The notes under the pieces: generated by a model
The model's database searches: none
What the model was told of the DNA's origin: nothing
Seen by the model: the letters and a program-made list of their open reading frames with translations, nothing else
Made by a program: the position numbers and the translations under genes
Shown: positions 34,573-45,329 of the stretch, piece after piece
How positions within the stretch are numbered: the first letter of the stretch is position 1
Layout of the letters: every line of letters begins with the position of its first letter
From: Corynebacterium kroppenstedtii
GTDB lineage: Bacteria; Actinomycetota; Actinomycetes; Mycobacteriales; Mycobacteriaceae
DNA length: 64,000 nt
Direction of reading: 5' to 3'
Assembly: GCF_016894245.1 (NCBI RefSeq)
Contig: NZ_CP069792.1
Coordinates: 1,922,001-1,986,000 of the forward strand

Positions 34573-35997
34573 ATGAACTCTTTGCCTCATAATTCTGCGG
34601 ATGACCCTAACGCTCGTGTGCAACGCTCTCACGACGATGAGAACTCGAGCGATGCTGAACGAAGCAATGCACCGAATGAACGAAACAACCGGGGTGCGGA
34701 GAGCACCCGACGTAATGTGTTTCGCCACGTATTACGACGCCGTTCTTTTCTCACCGGTGGCCTAGGAGCCGGAGTTGCGCTGGGGACATCAGGATTGGTG
34801 GCCTGTGGCCACGATGACCATAACCCCACGGCATCAACGTCGGAAGCTCTAGATCAGCGTGAGAAAACTGCTGCGGAGGCGGTCAGCAACGCAGCTGGTC
34901 TCACAGGAATTGCTGATCAGACCGTCCCATTTGATGGATCACATCAGGCGGGTGTCGATACACCTTCGCAAGCTTATATCAATGTCATTGGAATTAATTG
35001 TATCGAGGGTATCGATAAGAAGGCCTTGCAGCGCCTCATGGAGGTATGGACGTCTACGTCCCGAAAGCTGACTCAAGGACAACCCCCGCTGGCCGAACTT
35101 GAACCGGAAATGGTCTCCCGGCCCGCTAACCTCACCGTCACTATGGGGTTCGGCCGTCCTCTACTCGAAAAACTACAGATGCATGACCAGATCCCGTCAT
35201 GGCTTCACGACATCCCTGCTTTTGATCGGGATCGCCTTGACGACGCGTGGGGACAAACGGATTTAGCACTACAGATCTGTTCAGATGATCCCACCACATT
35301 GGCTCACGCACGACGGTTTATTCTCCGGGCGGGGCAACGGTACACGGAGTTAGTGTGGGAACAACAGGGTTTTCTTTATGCGGCTGGTTCCCAAGCGAAA
35401 GGATCCACTCCGCGTAACTTGTTCGGCGTTCTCGACGGTACGGTTAACCCGCGTTCGGACGAAGAACTCTCCGATATCGTGTGGATTAATGACGGGCCTG
35501 CTTGGTTACAAGGGGGAACGGCTATGGTCATTCGGCGTATTTCCCTCAATCTCGATAGCTGGGATATTTTGGACCGCTCATCACGAGAAGTAGTTTTCGG
35601 TCGAAAGCTTAAATCGGGTGCTCCTCTTACGGGGGAGAAAGAGTTCGACGACCCAGACTTCGACAAAGTTGATAGCACGGGTCTGCCCATCATTGATCCA
35701 GAATCTCATATGGCTCGAGCCCACTATGAGGGGAACAATACTCATGAGCAGATTTTGCGTCGTGCCTTTAACTACAGCCTTCCGGTGTCTGGACCGCACT
35801 CGCCGATTTCTGATGCTGGTTTGATTTTTACTTGCTTCCAGCAGAACCCGGACACCCAATTCACACCGATTCAAAAACGTTTAGATCAGTCAGATCGTCT
35901 TAATGAGTGGATAACTCACATCGGTTCCGCCGTCTACGCAATTCCCCACGGCACCGCAGGTGAAGACAATTATTGGGCGGATGACCTCTTGGCGTGA
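34573..35997 (+). CDS. Tat-exported Dyp-type heme peroxidase lipoprotein
   Basis: Heme peroxidase of the DyP family (EfeB/DtpA-like), 474 residues. A twin-arginine motif R-R-R-S-F-L (55-60) precedes a hydrophobic core and a lipobox-like L-V-A-C (Cys78), so it is folded with heme in the cytoplasm, exported by Tat and lipid-anchored. The DyP signature G-V-L-D-G (285-289) carries the distal Asp. The proximal heme His is probably His379 in S-H-M-A-R-A. The ATG at 34573 follows GAAGAAG. It is the third gene of the copper cassette, 208 bases after the PCuAC gene. In Streptomyces a DyP peroxidase (DtpA) is encoded with a PCuAC-type protein and Sco; no Sco gene is seen here. Confidence 0.9.
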   Translation: MNSLPHNSADDPNARVQRSHDDENSSDAERSNAPNERNNRGAESTRRNVFRHVLRRRSFLTGGLGAGVALGTSGLVACGHDDHNPTASTSEALDQREKTAAEAVSNAAGLTGIADQTVPFDGSHQAGVDTPSQAYINVIGINCIEGIDKKALQRLMEVWTSTSRKLTQGQPPLAELEPEMVSRPANLTVTMGFGRPLLEKLQMHDQIPSWLHDIPAFDRDRLDDAWGQTDLALQICSDDPTTLAHARRFILRAGQRYTELVWEQQGFLYAAGSQAKGSTPRNLFGVLDGTVNPRSDEELSDIVWINDGPAWLQGGTAMVIRRISLNLDSWDILDRSSREVVFGRKLKSGAPLTGEKEFDDPDFDKVDSTGLPIIDPESHMARAHYEGNNTHEQILRRAFNYSLPVSGPHSPISDAGLIFTCFQQNPDTQFTPIQKRLDQSDRLNEWITHIGSAVYAIPHGTAGEDNYWADDLLA

Positions 35998-36157
35998 CTC
36001 CTTCCCCGCGCGACAACGAATGGCCGCCACGAGGGCTGTGTTCGCCGAGTTCCCCGACGGTGCTACGCGTGCTGTTTGGTCATGCGGTAGAGTTTTGATC
36101 CGTCCCCGGCTGTTACCAGGTATGTAATAGCCATGTCATTACTAAGGAGTGCAATCA

Positions 36158-38230
36158 GTGTCTGCACTGTCGTCATCGGAAAAAAGCGCCTCATCAGTAT
36201 CGTTTCAGGTCCCCGCTGGTACACCAGCCGGGGCCGCGATGAAGCCACTGGGCCTTCCCACCAAGGGGCCAGAAGCAGTGGTCTGCGTGAAGACTAAGGA
36301 TGGAATCATCCACGATCTATCATTTGCTCCTACTGAGGACACTGAGGTCACCACGGTCATCGCAGCGAGCGATGATGGACGCTCTGTCATTCGGCACAGT
36401 TGTACCCATGTGATGGCACAGGCAGTTCAGGCGGAATTCCCAGGTACCAAACTCGGAATCGGCCCCGCGATAGCGGACGGTTTCTATTACGACTTTGGTA
36501 CCGACCATGCGTTTACTCCCGAAGATCTCAAACGTATCGAAAAACGGATGAAGAAGATCGTTAAATCGGGACAGCGGTTCGAGCGCGTTGTGTGGAAGTC
36601 TCTTGATGACGCCCGTGAAGCCTTAAAAGATGAACCATACAAGTTGGAGCTCATCGACGATAAGTCGAAAGGCACTGTTCTTGATGAGGACGCCGATCTT
36701 GATACCGCTGGCGAGTTAACTGCGTATAACAACGTCAACCCCCGTACCGGAGAGGTCGAATGGTTCGACCTGTGTCGCGGCCCCCACGTTCCCACGACGA
36801 AATACATCGCTGCCTTCGCTCTTCAGCGGAGTTCTGCTGCCTACTGGCGTGGTGACCAAAACAACGACGGTATGCAAAGAATCTACGGGACAGCTTTCGA
36901 GTCGAAAGAAGCGTTGCAAGAGTATCAGCAGCGGATGGAAGAAGCAGAACGCCGCGATCACCGTCGCCTTGGCACCGAACTGAATCTTTTCAGCTTCCCA
37001 GACGAAATTGGATCAGGCTTTCCTGTTTTCCACCCTGATGGCGGTATCGTCCGTAATGAAATGGAGCAGCACTCGCGGCGCCGTCATATCGAAGCCGGAT
37101 ACTCCTTTGTCTACACGCCGCATCTGACAAAAGGGGATTTGTTCCAAAAATCCGGCCACCTTGATTTCTACAAGGACGGCATGTTCCCTCCCATGAAGTT
37201 GGATGAGGAACGGGATGCCGAGGGAAACGTCACGAAACCGGCCCAGGACTATTATGCCAAGCCTATGAACTGCCCGATGCACAATTTGATTTTTGCATCC
37301 AAAGGGCGGTCCTACCGCGAATTACCTCTGCGCTTATTCGAATTCGGCACAGTCTATCGCTATGAAAAATCAGGCGTCATTCACGGTCTCACCCGTGCCC
37401 GTGGATTCACTCAGGACGATGCCCACATCTACTGCACCGCAGACCAGCTCGAAAATGAATTAAGCACGGTTCTTGATTTCATTATATCGCTGCTGAAGGA
37501 TTATGGCCTTGATGATTTCTACCTTGAGCTGTCGACGAAAGACCCAAACAAGTTCGTCGGCTCTGATGAAATCTGGGAGCGATCAACCGAGATACTCCAA
37601 CGCGTAGCAGATAAATCCGGCCTCGACCTTGTTCCGGATCCAGGCGGAGCTGCTTTCTATGGTCCGAAGATTTCTGTCCAAGCCCGCGATGCAATCGGTC
37701 GGACGTGGCAGATGTCGACCGTTCAGTTGGACTTTAATCTTCCTGAGCGTTTCGAATTGGAGTACACGGCTCCCGACGGCTCTAAGCAGCGCCCCATTAT
37801 GATCCACCGCGCGCTTTTTGGTTCGATCGAGCGTTTCTTTGGGGTTCTCCTGGAACACTATGCGGGAGCATTCCCAGCATGGCTGGCTCCACATCAGGTC
37901 GTCGGGATTCCCGTTGCTGATGAGTTTTCGCCGTACTTGGGCGAGGTCGTGGATAAACTGAGTGCTCGGGGTGTCCGCGCTGAGGTCGATACCTCAGATG
38001 ATCGAATGCAGAAGAAGATTCGCAACCATACCACTCATAAAGCTCCATTTATGCTTCTTGCTGGCGGCCGCGACGCGGAAGCAGGTGCGGTGAGTTTCCG
38101 ATTCCTCGATGGTTCGCAGGTGAATGGTGTTCCCGTTGAGAAAGCTGTTGATGTGATCTCAACGTGGATTCAAGAGCATAACAACGAGCAGCCGACGAAG
38201 GAGTTGATTGAGGCTCGTGTCCGCGGATAA
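36158..38230 (+). CDS. thrS: threonyl-tRNA synthetase
   Basis: Charges tRNA-Thr. The GTG at 36158 is chosen because AAGGAG lies 8 bases upstream; 690 residues. Order: TGS domain (about 20-85), tRNA-SAD editing domain with H-S-C-T-H-V-M, the class II catalytic core with zinc-site C-P-M-H and motif 2 R-A-R-G-F-T-Q-D-D, motif 3 near L-F-G-S-I-E-R, and the anticodon-binding domain (about 590-685). No T-box leader or attenuator is visible in the 160 bases upstream. Its end overlaps the HIT gene. Confidence 0.97.
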   Translation: MSALSSSEKSASSVSFQVPAGTPAGAAMKPLGLPTKGPEAVVCVKTKDGIIHDLSFAPTEDTEVTTVIAASDDGRSVIRHSCTHVMAQAVQAEFPGTKLGIGPAIADGFYYDFGTDHAFTPEDLKRIEKRMKKIVKSGQRFERVVWKSLDDAREALKDEPYKLELIDDKSKGTVLDEDADLDTAGELTAYNNVNPRTGEVEWFDLCRGPHVPTTKYIAAFALQRSSAAYWRGDQNNDGMQRIYGTAFESKEALQEYQQRMEEAERRDHRRLGTELNLFSFPDEIGSGFPVFHPDGGIVRNEMEQHSRRRHIEAGYSFVYTPHLTKGDLFQKSGHLDFYKDGMFPPMKLDEERDAEGNVTKPAQDYYAKPMNCPMHNLIFASKGRSYRELPLRLFEFGTVYRYEKSGVIHGLTRARGFTQDDAHIYCTADQLENELSTVLDFIISLLKDYGLDDFYLELSTKDPNKFVGSDEIWERSTEILQRVADKSGLDLVPDPGGAAFYGPKISVQARDAIGRTWQMSTVQLDFNLPERFELEYTAPDGSKQRPIMIHRALFGSIERFFGVLLEHYAGAFPAWLAPHQVVGIPVADEFSPYLGEVVDKLSARGVRAEVDTSDDRMQKKIRNHTTHKAPFMLLAGGRDAEAGAVSFRFLDGSQVNGVPVEKAVDVISTWIQEHNNEQPTKELIEARVRG

Positions 38231-38804
38231 CGATACTTTTGTTGACTCAGGAGCTGGTGACGCTGACCGATTGACCCGGCTGTGGGCACCCTACCGGATG
38301 TCCTATATTGCCGACGACAATCGGAATAGCAGTGACCCGTTCGAAGACATTCCGCATGGCTCGGACGAAGAAGGGCTGATCATCGCGCGCGGTGACACAG
38401 TGTATTGTTTGCTCAACCTGTTCCCTTATAACTCCGGGCACATGATGGTTGTTCCTTATCGTCGCGTAAAGAATCTTGAGGACTTGACCCCTGAAGAGAC
38501 AGCCGAACTAATGGCTTTTACGAAAAAAGCTATCCGCTCGTTAAAAGCTGTGTCGCATCCCCATGCGATTAACGTGGGAATGAACCTGGGCAAGGCATCC
38601 GGCGGCTCTATCGCAGAGCATCTTCACGTCCACATCGTTCCCCGATGGGCTGGCGATGCTAATTTCATGACCGTCATCGGTGGCGTAAAAGTCCTGCCAC
38701 AGCTTCTCCGTGAGACACGGTCGTTGCTTGCGGAAGCCTGGGCATCATTGGACACTTTCGATGATCGACCGTCTGCTGAGCAGTCGGCTTCCGAGTCGGA
38801 ATAA
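38217..38804 (+). CDS. HIT-family nucleotide phosphorylase/hydrolase
   Basis: Cytosolic HIT protein of 195 residues; the mycobacterial homologue in this position (Rv2613c) is an AP4A phosphorylase, so the same activity is likely. The HIT motif [10 protein letters not shown] is intact. Start: GTG 38217 overlaps thrS by 14 bases; TTG 38208, closer to the AAGGAG at 38198-38203, is an alternative. It leads the thrS-HIT-PIP synthase-patA-pimA run, all closely spaced. Confidence 0.9.
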   Translation: MSADNDTFVDSGAGDADRLTRLWAPYRMSYIADDNRNSSDPFEDIPHGSDEEGLIIARGDTVYCLLNLFPYNSGHMMVVPYRRVKNLEDLTPEETAELMAFTKKAIRSLKAVSHPHAINVGMNLGKASGGSIAEHLHVHIVPRWAGDANFMTVIGGVKVLPQLLRETRSLLAEAWASLDTFDDRPSAEQSASESE

Positions 38805-38813
38805 GGGAGAATA

Positions 38814-39467
38814 ATGCTTGGCGTTCATGGCCGAAAACCAGCTGCAGTTGTCATCGAACCGATTGCCCGATCACTGGTTAAGGCGGGGATTTCCCCCAAC
38901 ACAGTGACCGTGGCCGGCACCTTCGGTGCATGTGTAGCAGCGGTAACCCTCATCCCTACTGGCCATCTCTTTGCCGCCGCAATAATTATCGGGCTTTTAA
39001 CAGCTGTAGATATGGTCGACGGCACCATGGCTCGCTTACGTGGCGGGGGAACCACCTTTGGAGCGACGCTAGATGCCAGTTGCGATCGGATCACTGACGG
39101 TGCTGTCTTTGCTTCTATCGTCTGGTGGATCGTCTCCGCTCAGCAGGGAGAACGTCACCAACTGATCGCGGCATTAATCGTGTTGGTCACCAGCCAGGTC
39201 ATCTCTTATGTCAAAGCTCGAGCAGAGGCGGGTGGCCTCGACATCGTTGGGGGATTGGTGGAACGCCCTGAACGGCTGATCATCGGTTTGGTCGGCTTAG
39301 GTCTTGAAGGCTTAGGGGTTCCGCATGTGTTAAGTATTGCCCTCTGGGTTCTTGCGATAGGCTCGATTTTCACAGTGATCCAACGCATGGTCATGGCTAG
39401 TAAGTCTCCGCACGCGAATGACAGAATCGCCGCACCCCATGGGGCGAAAGAGTTTCCCACTAAATAA
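38814..39467 (+). CDS. pgsA: phosphatidylinositol phosphate synthase
   Basis: CDP-alcohol phosphatidyltransferase that joins CDP-diacylglycerol and inositol 1-phosphate to form PI-phosphate, the PIM precursor. 217 residues with six membrane helices. The full D-x2-D-G-x2-A-R-x8-G-x3-D-x3-D motif is present with Asp66, Asp69, Asp87 and Asp91. GGGAG lies 4 bases before the ATG. Identity as PI-phosphate rather than PG-phosphate synthase rests on the position next to patA and pimA (Rv2612c type). Confidence 0.9.
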   Translation: MLGVHGRKPAAVVIEPIARSLVKAGISPNTVTVAGTFGACVAAVTLIPTGHLFAAAIIIGLLTAVDMVDGTMARLRGGGTTFGATLDASCDRITDGAVFASIVWWIVSAQQGERHQLIAALIVLVTSQVISYVKARAEAGGLDIVGGLVERPERLIIGLVGLGLEGLGVPHVLSIALWVLAIGSIFTVIQRMVMASKSPHANDRIAAPHGAKEFPTK

Positions 39468-39476
39468 GGACGACAC

Positions 39477-40373
39477 GTGACACGACCCTTCGGCTTATCC
39501 AAAGAGGACCTTATCGCGGAGTCGTACGTGTGGGCATGGAAAGGAATCACTCGAATTCCAGCCCCCGTAGCGCGGAGATTATTCATGGTTGGTGCCGATA
39601 TTGCTTCCCGCAGGGGAAAACAACCGGCGAGGTTACGGTCGAACCTTGCCAAGGTGACTGGGTGCACGGATGACCGAGAGCTTGATGTCATTGTGCGGAA
39701 AGCGATGAGATCATATGCACGATACTGGATGGAAGCATTTCGCCTGCCATCCATCATTCACTCATCATCTCTGGACTCACTAGTGAACACAATTGAGTCA
39801 GGTATCCAGGGCGTTGACTTGTTTGATAAGTCATATCGACAGGGACGGGGAGTCATTCTTGCTCTGCCGCACAGTGGAAACTGGGATATGGCGGGGCTGT
39901 GGCTTGCCCAGCGTTACGGTACATTTTCTACGGTTGCAGAACGGCTTAAGCCGGAGAAACTGTTCGATGCATTTGTGGAATACCGCGAAGGCCTCGGTTT
40001 TACCGTTTTCCCACTCACAGGTGGTTCACAAAAACCTATGGACGGTCTCCGCGCAACCTTAGAGTCAGGTGGAGTTGTGGCCTTGCTGGGCGAACGTGAT
40101 CTTTCGCACCACGGTGTCAGCGTTGATTTTTTTGGTTCCAGGACAACTATGCCGGTAGGAGCGGTACGGCTTGCTCAACAAACCGGAGCAGCCTTACACG
40201 GCGTTCACTGCTGGTTTACTCCGGATGGCTGGGGCCACAGTGTCGGTGAGCCACTGGATACTGATAAGCCAATACCCGAGGTAGTTCAAGACCTCGCGAG
40301 GGTTTTCGAGAAAAATATTTCGGAGCATCCTGAGGATTGGCATATGCTCCAACGCATCTGGAATGAAGACTGA
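39477..40373 (+). CDS. patA: phosphatidylinositol mannoside acyltransferase PatA
   Basis: Membrane-associated acyltransferase that acylates the mannose of PIM1/PIM2. 298 residues from a GTG with AAGGACG upstream. The LPLAT catalytic motif is H-S-G-N-W-D, with His132 and Asp137; Glu206 (G-E-R-D) matches the third residue of M. smegmatis PatA with the same 74-residue spacing. Nine bases after the PIP synthase gene and 15 before pimA, so one operon. Confidence 0.92.
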   Translation: MTRPFGLSKEDLIAESYVWAWKGITRIPAPVARRLFMVGADIASRRGKQPARLRSNLAKVTGCTDDRELDVIVRKAMRSYARYWMEAFRLPSIIHSSSLDSLVNTIESGIQGVDLFDKSYRQGRGVILALPHSGNWDMAGLWLAQRYGTFSTVAERLKPEKLFDAFVEYREGLGFTVFPLTGGSQKPMDGLRATLESGGVVALLGERDLSHHGVSVDFFGSRTTMPVGAVRLAQQTGAALHGVHCWFTPDGWGHSVGEPLDTDKPIPEVVQDLARVFEKNISEHPEDWHMLQRIWNED

Positions 40374-40388
40374 GAGTATGGAGGTCGA

Positions 40389-41534
40389 GTGCGAATCGGG
40401 ATGGTGTGTCCATATTCCATGGACGACCCTGGTGGTGTTCAAGCTCACGCAATTGAACTATCAGAACAGTTAATCCGGCGCGGTCACACCGTAAGCCTAC
40501 TTGCCCCAGCGTCGCTGAAAACTCGTGTTCCAGACTTCGTCGTTCGGGCCGGACGATCAATTCCCATCCCATACAACGGATCGGTTGCCCGCCTTAGTTT
40601 TACCGCTTCGGCGTTTCATGCTGTTCGTCGGTGGTTGAATAATCACGAATTCGACCTTGTCCATATACATGAACCTAACGCCCCTAGCGTGTCTATGATC
40701 GCGCTGAAAATGGCGAAGATTCCCGTCGTGGCTACGTATCATGCATCGGCTGATCGATCTCGTGTTTTGGAGACGTTTATCCCGGTTCTCACGCCCATGC
40801 TTGAGCGGGTTCGTGCAGGGATCGCTGTCTCGGAGATGGCCCGTCGGTGGCAAGTGGAACAGCTGGGGGGAGATCCCATTCTCATCCCCAACGGCGTCGA
40901 TACGAAGTTTTTCTCATCGGCGGACCCATGGTCAGGAGCCGATGATGCGATCTCTCGCCTCGATCCAGACCGCCCGCGAATTATCTTTTTGGGTCGCTTT
41001 GATGAACCGCGTAAAGGGCTCGATGTGCTTATCGAAGCGATGCCACGGATTTCACGAGCAATTCCAGGTATCGAAGTTGTTGTCGTGGGGACTGGTGATG
41101 CCAAAGCTTTGTCGCGCCGCGTAGCTCATGTTCGAGACTCGATTACCATTCTTGGCCGATTATCTAATAGCGACAAGGCTCGAGCGTTTAAAGCATCGGA
41201 TGTCTATGTGGCACCTCATCTCGGTGGGGAGAGCTTCGGTATCGTCCTCGTCGAAGCTATGGCTGCTGGTGCTGCTGTCGTCGCTAGTGATATTCCGGCA
41301 TTTCGTGCCGTATGTGATGACGGTGATGCTGGTTGGCTATTTCCCCCGGGAGATACGGATGCCTTGGTGGCAGCTATCACCGAGCTATTTTCGGATAAGG
41401 ATAAGCGACAAGAACTCGCGCGTAAGGGGTTCGAGCGATCCCAACGGTTTGATTGGAGCCACGTTACGACAGAAGTCGAGAGGGTATATGAAACCGTATT
41501 GGGGCCTCAGGGGGAAAGGAGCCTTTCGTCGTGA
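40389..41534 (+). CDS. pimA: phosphatidylinositol mannosyltransferase PimA
   Basis: GT4 (GT-B) enzyme on the inner face of the membrane; transfers the first mannose from GDP-mannose to PI. 381 residues from a GTG with GGAGG upstream. Visible: the acceptor-site loop P-G-G-V-Q-A-H (14-20), H-E-P-N-A-P-S (95-101), I-P-N-G-V-D, and the E-x7-E motif in E-S-F-G-I-V-L-V-E. Its stop overlaps the next start (GTGA). Confidence 0.94.
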   Translation: MRIGMVCPYSMDDPGGVQAHAIELSEQLIRRGHTVSLLAPASLKTRVPDFVVRAGRSIPIPYNGSVARLSFTASAFHAVRRWLNNHEFDLVHIHEPNAPSVSMIALKMAKIPVVATYHASADRSRVLETFIPVLTPMLERVRAGIAVSEMARRWQVEQLGGDPILIPNGVDTKFFSSADPWSGADDAISRLDPDRPRIIFLGRFDEPRKGLDVLIEAMPRISRAIPGIEVVVVGTGDAKALSRRVAHVRDSITILGRLSNSDKARAFKASDVYVAPHLGGESFGIVLVEAMAAGAAVVASDIPAFRAVCDDGDAGWLFPPGDTDALVAAITELFSDKDKRQELARKGFERSQRFDWSHVTTEVERVYETVLGPQGERSLSS

Positions 41535-42031
41535 TACCGGTGTGGGTTGCCATCGTTGTCGTTGGTCTGATGGCCGTTCTCTTAGCGGGGATGTGGGCTT
41601 CTTTCATAGCCACCCGCTTGCATCGATTGAATATCCGGACGGATGAAGCAGCGTTAAGCCTGGATGCTGCCTTGGGTCGTCGGGCTGCGGTGGTGTCAGC
41701 ATTGTGGCCAGAACTTGCGGATGAGGCCGAAGCAACGGAACGTATCGCTTTCGACACTTCGTGCACGACGGATCGAGCACTCGCTGAGAACCGGTTTGCC
41801 ATGCGCATTCACGATCTCGATGACGAATCGGTGACGGTTAATGGTGCGAGAACACTAGCCGACGCCCACACACGAGTAGAACTCGCAATGCGCTTTTATA
41901 ATGATGCCGTCTCGGACACCCGGACATTGCGGCTACGCCCGCTCGTGAGGTTTTTCCATCTCGGCGGTCATGCGTCGCCACCGGAGTATTTTGAGGTGGC
42001 TGGAATTGAATCCGACATTCCGGCGTCGTAA
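41531..42031 (+). CDS. LemA-like membrane protein
   Basis: 166 residues from a GTG that overlaps the pimA stop and has AAAGGAG about 8 bases upstream. One N-terminal helix (4-26), then a helical domain with the LemA pattern: R-T-D-E-A-A-L-S-L-D near the start, E-N-R at about 93-95, R-F-Y-N-D-A-V (about 129-135) and a C-terminal P-P-E-Y-F-E. Orientation is probably N-in with the domain outside. Role unknown; coupling to pimA suggests a cell-envelope link. Confidence 0.82.
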   Translation: MIPVWVAIVVVGLMAVLLAGMWASFIATRLHRLNIRTDEAALSLDAALGRRAAVVSALWPELADEAEATERIAFDTSCTTDRALAENRFAMRIHDLDDESVTVNGARTLADAHTRVELAMRFYNDAVSDTRTLRLRPLVRFFHLGGHASPPEYFEVAGIESDIPAS

Positions 42032-42152
42032 ATCACTATGTGGCCTCAAGAATTGGTTGGGGAGTTTTCCGGCTCCAGAGGCGAGTAAGTACACTGTAGG
42101 CTTCAGCGTATTCTAGACAGGCCAGTCCAGTTTTAAGGAGAAGAACGACAAT

Positions 42153-43112
42153 ATGAGCAATAATGCAAATCAAAACGGACGGCATGCTACGGACAATCCA
42201 CGCGGGGCTGCCCATTCCTCCTCGAATGAGACAACCCACGGGACTGCACGAGTAAAGCGCGGCCTGGCGGAGATGTTAAAAGGTGGCGTCATTATGGACG
42301 TCGTCACCCCTGAGCAGGCCAAGATCGCTGAGGATGCCGGCGCAACAGCAGTGATGGCTTTGGAGCGTGTCCCAGCTGATATTCGTGCTGAGGGTGGAGT
42401 GTCTCGCATGTCGGACCCCGACATGATCGAAGGCATTATTAACGCTGTGTCCATCCCGGTGATGGCGAAAGCCCGCATCGGTCATTTCGTCGAGGCACAG
42501 GTTTTGCAGTCGCTGGGCGTCGATTTTATCGACGAATCTGAGGTGCTGACGCCAGCCGATTATTCCAACCACATTGATAAATTCGACTTCACGGTGCCAT
42601 TCGTCTGCGGAGCAACGAACCTTGGCGAAGCACTGCGACGGATCAACGAGGGTGCTGCCATGATCCGTTCGAAGGGCGAAGCAGGTACTGGGGATGTGTC
42701 CAACGCCGTGACCCACATGCGGACTATCCGGGCTTCTATTAATAAATTGAAATCGATGGCACCTGATGAGCTGTATGTCGCTGCTAAAGAACTCCAAGCT
42801 CCGTACGAGTTGGTGCGTGAGGTAGCTGAGCGTGGATCTCTCCCGGTTGTGCTGTTCACGGCCGGTGGTATTGCCACTCCAGCCGACGCAGCGATGATGA
42901 TGCAGTTAGGCGCTGAGGGTGTTTTCGTCGGTTCGGGCATCTTTAAGTCTGGTGACCCGGAGCATCGTGCGCGCGCCATTGTCCAGGCAACGCAGAATTA
43001 CGATGATCCCGAGACGATCGCCAATGTTTCTCGTGGCTTGGGTGAAGCGATGGTGGGCATCAATGTTGACGAGATCCCGAAGCCGCACCGTTTAGCAGAG
43101 CGTGGTTGGTAA
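42153..43112 (+). CDS. pdxS: pyridoxal 5'-phosphate synthase subunit PdxS
   Basis: Synthase subunit that makes PLP from ribose 5-phosphate, glyceraldehyde 3-phosphate and ammonia supplied by PdxT. 319 residues; AAGGAG lies 10 bases before the ATG. After a 33-residue polar tail unusual in its length, the (beta/alpha)8 barrel is complete, with Asp49 (I-M-D-V), Lys106 in M-A-K-A-R-I-G-H-F as the Schiff-base lysine, and the phosphate loops F-T-A-G-G-I-A and F-V-G-S-G-I-F. pdxT follows after 5 bases. Confidence 0.97.
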   Translation: MSNNANQNGRHATDNPRGAAHSSSNETTHGTARVKRGLAEMLKGGVIMDVVTPEQAKIAEDAGATAVMALERVPADIRAEGGVSRMSDPDMIEGIINAVSIPVMAKARIGHFVEAQVLQSLGVDFIDESEVLTPADYSNHIDKFDFTVPFVCGATNLGEALRRINEGAAMIRSKGEAGTGDVSNAVTHMRTIRASINKLKSMAPDELYVAAKELQAPYELVREVAERGSLPVVLFTAGGIATPADAAMMMQLGAEGVFVGSGIFKSGDPEHRARAIVQATQNYDDPETIANVSRGLGEAMVGINVDEIPKPHRLAERGW

Positions 43113-43117
43113 AACGA

Positions 43118-43753
43118 GTGGACAGTAGCAACGAAAAGAGAACCCCACTTATCGGAATTCTTGCTGTACAGGGTGGCGTTATCGAGCACCAGCGCACTTT
43201 AGAGCGACTCGGAGTTCGGTCGCGTCTTGTACGCCGTCCTGCTCACCTCGACGGAGTTGATGGGTTAATTCTTCCTGGGGGAGAATCGACGACCATGTCG
43301 AAGCTTCTCGAGCTGGGCGGGTTATTGGAACCTTTGACGACAAAGATTCACGACGGGACGCCGACGTTCGGTACGTGTGCCGGTATGATCTTGTTGGCCA
43401 GTGAAGTTAAGGGGACACGGCCCGATGCTCACTGCCTCTCCGCGCTAGACATCACGGTCCGAAGAAACGCGTTTGGTCGTCAGGTCGACTCCTTCGAAAC
43501 GGATCTCAGTTTTAAAGGAATTAGTCAACCTGTTCACGCGGTTTTTATTCGTGCACCGTGGGTCGAATCAGTCGGCGACGACACCGACGTTCTTGCTCGT
43601 GTACCTGAAGGTGAAGACAAGGGCGCTATCGTTGCAGTACGTTCTGGTCACGGTAGGGGAAACGTACTTGCTACGTCGTTCCATCCTGAAGTGACCGACG
43701 ACGACCGTGTCCATGACTATTTTGTGTCGATGGTCCAGGAATCGATGGCGTAA
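43118..43753 (+). CDS. pdxT: pyridoxal 5'-phosphate synthase glutaminase PdxT
   Basis: Class I glutaminase giving ammonia to PdxS. From the GTG at 43118 it has 211 residues; TTG 43106, overlapping pdxS, is an alternative. The oxyanion loop P-G-G-E-S-T-T (53-59), nucleophile Cys87 in F-G-T-C-A-G-M and the His-Glu pair in F-H-P-E-V are all present. Confidence 0.96.
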   Translation: MDSSNEKRTPLIGILAVQGGVIEHQRTLERLGVRSRLVRRPAHLDGVDGLILPGGESTTMSKLLELGGLLEPLTTKIHDGTPTFGTCAGMILLASEVKGTRPDAHCLSALDITVRRNAFGRQVDSFETDLSFKGISQPVHAVFIRAPWVESVGDDTDVLARVPEGEDKGAIVAVRSGHGRGNVLATSFHPEVTDDDRVHDYFVSMVQESMA

Positions 43754-43878
43754 CCCAACCGAAGACTTGATGGTCGCGGTGCCATGCCAGGAGATGTCGG
43801 GACCAGGTATTAGACTGGTTGCGATTATCCCCTTTGTGGGGCTTACACGTGTGTTAACAATTGAGGGAGTACAGAAGT

Positions 43879-44631
43879 ATGAGTGGGCACTCTAAATGGG
43901 CAACGACGAAGCATAAGAAAGCTGCGAACGATGCCAAGCGTGGTAAAGAATTTGCCAAGCTGATTAAAAACATTGAGGTAGCTGCTCGCACCGGCGGCGG
44001 TGATCCCTCAGCGAATCCGACGCTCGATGACATGATCAAAAAGGCCAAAAAGGCGTCGGTACCTAATGACAACATCGAGCGAGCCCGCAAGCGTGGTTCT
44101 GGTGAGGAAGCCGGTGGCGCGGACTGGGAGACCGTCACGTATGAAGGCTATGGCAATGGCGGGGTAGCGATCCTTATTGAGTGCTTGACCGACAACCGTA
44201 ACCGTGCTGCGACGGATGTGCGTACCGCTATGAACAAGAACGGCGGAAACATGGCGGATGCGGGTTCCGTCGCCTATATGTTCAACCGTAAAGGCGTCGT
44301 TCAGTTGCCTAAGGAAGGCAATACTGAAGACGACATCTTGATGGCGGTCCTGGATGCTGGCGCTGAAGAAGTTAATGACCTAGGCCAAAACTTCGAGGTC
44401 GTATGTGCAGCTGGAGATCTCTCTGCGGTTCGTGACGCATTAAAGGAAGCCGGGTTGGAGTACGATTCTGCAGAACCGGACTATCGAGCAGATGTCAAGG
44501 TTCAACTCGATGCAGCTGGAGCTCGAAAGATTTTCCACCTGATCGATGCACTGGAAGAGTCGGACGACGTTCAGAACATATACACCAATATGGATCTTGC
44601 CGACGACGTCCTAGCTGAACTTGATAACTAG
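43879..44631 (+). CDS. YebC/PmpR-family protein
   Basis: 250 residues from the ATG at 43879 (M-S-G-H-S-K-W, the family start). Three-domain YebC fold: [20 protein letters not shown] and Y-E-G-Y-G-N-G-G are intact. Family members act as transcription regulators or as translation factors at proline runs; the sequence does not decide between them. Conserved directly upstream of ruvCAB. Confidence 0.95.
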   Translation: MSGHSKWATTKHKKAANDAKRGKEFAKLIKNIEVAARTGGGDPSANPTLDDMIKKAKKASVPNDNIERARKRGSGEEAGGADWETVTYEGYGNGGVAILIECLTDNRNRAATDVRTAMNKNGGNMADAGSVAYMFNRKGVVQLPKEGNTEDDILMAVLDAGAEEVNDLGQNFEVVCAAGDLSAVRDALKEAGLEYDSAEPDYRADVKVQLDAAGARKIFHLIDALEESDDVQNIYTNMDLADDVLAELDN

Positions 44632-44694
44632 CTAAGGCCCTTATCGTGTGCCGAATAGGCTGTTGATGATTGTGCAGATAGGAGTAGCGATCCA

Positions 44695-45270
44695 GTGCCC
44701 GTGAATACCATGCCAAAGGGTGGATCGCGATCCTTAGAAGGAACCCGCGTCATGGGGGTTGACCCCGGGTTAACCCGCTGCGGAATATCCACAGTTCAAG
44801 CTGGGCGAGGACGGTCCGTCCTACCTGTCGCGGTGGGAGTTATCCGAACAGACGCATCCGATGATCTGTCTACCCGTCTTCTCGATATTTCCGAGAAGAT
44901 CGATGAGTGGATGGATGAGTATCATCCAGATATGCTGGCAATCGAACGTGTATTTGAACGTGGCGTAGTCTCTACTGTCATGCATACTGCCCATGCAGTG
45001 GGCGTGATTATCGTTTGTGCAGCGAGAAGAGATATTCCGGTTTACATGTACACGCCCAGTGAAGTGAAAAAAGCTGTGTCGGGGAACGGACGTGCAGATA
45101 AAAAGCAAGTCACCGCGATGGTTACACGAGTCTTGGGCTTAGCTGAACCACCGCGTCCCGCCGATGCGGCCGATGCTCTGGCGCTTGCTATTTGCCATTG
45201 CTGGCGTGCTCCCATGTTGGGGCTGTCTGGTGGGCAGAATCCGGGTTGGAGTGCTTCACGACATAAGTGA
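44695..45270 (+). CDS. ruvC: Holliday junction resolvase RuvC
   Basis: Endonuclease that resolves Holliday junctions with RuvAB. 191 residues from a GTG with AGGAG 10 bases upstream. The four acidic catalytic residues are visible: Asp23 (G-V-D-P-G), Glu84 (A-I-E-R-V-F), Asp157 and Asp160 (P-A-D-A-A-D-A-L). The ~14-residue N-terminal extension before the first strand is not conserved. Leads the ruvC-ruvA-ruvB operon. Confidence 0.96.
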   Translation: MPVNTMPKGGSRSLEGTRVMGVDPGLTRCGISTVQAGRGRSVLPVAVGVIRTDASDDLSTRLLDISEKIDEWMDEYHPDMLAIERVFERGVVSTVMHTAHAVGVIIVCAARRDIPVYMYTPSEVKKAVSGNGRADKKQVTAMVTRVLGLAEPPRPADAADALALAICHCWRAPMLGLSGGQNPGWSASRHK

Positions 45271-45329
45271 CGTCATGGTTGCGGCCGATGTTGTGGTGTG
45301 GCGATCGTGAGTAGAGAAAAGGGGTCCCT

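Noticed and set aside
36000..36157. Possible T-box or attenuator before thrS
   Set aside because: No AGGGTGG-type T-box sequence, specifier stem or terminator hairpin is visible in the 160-base gap.
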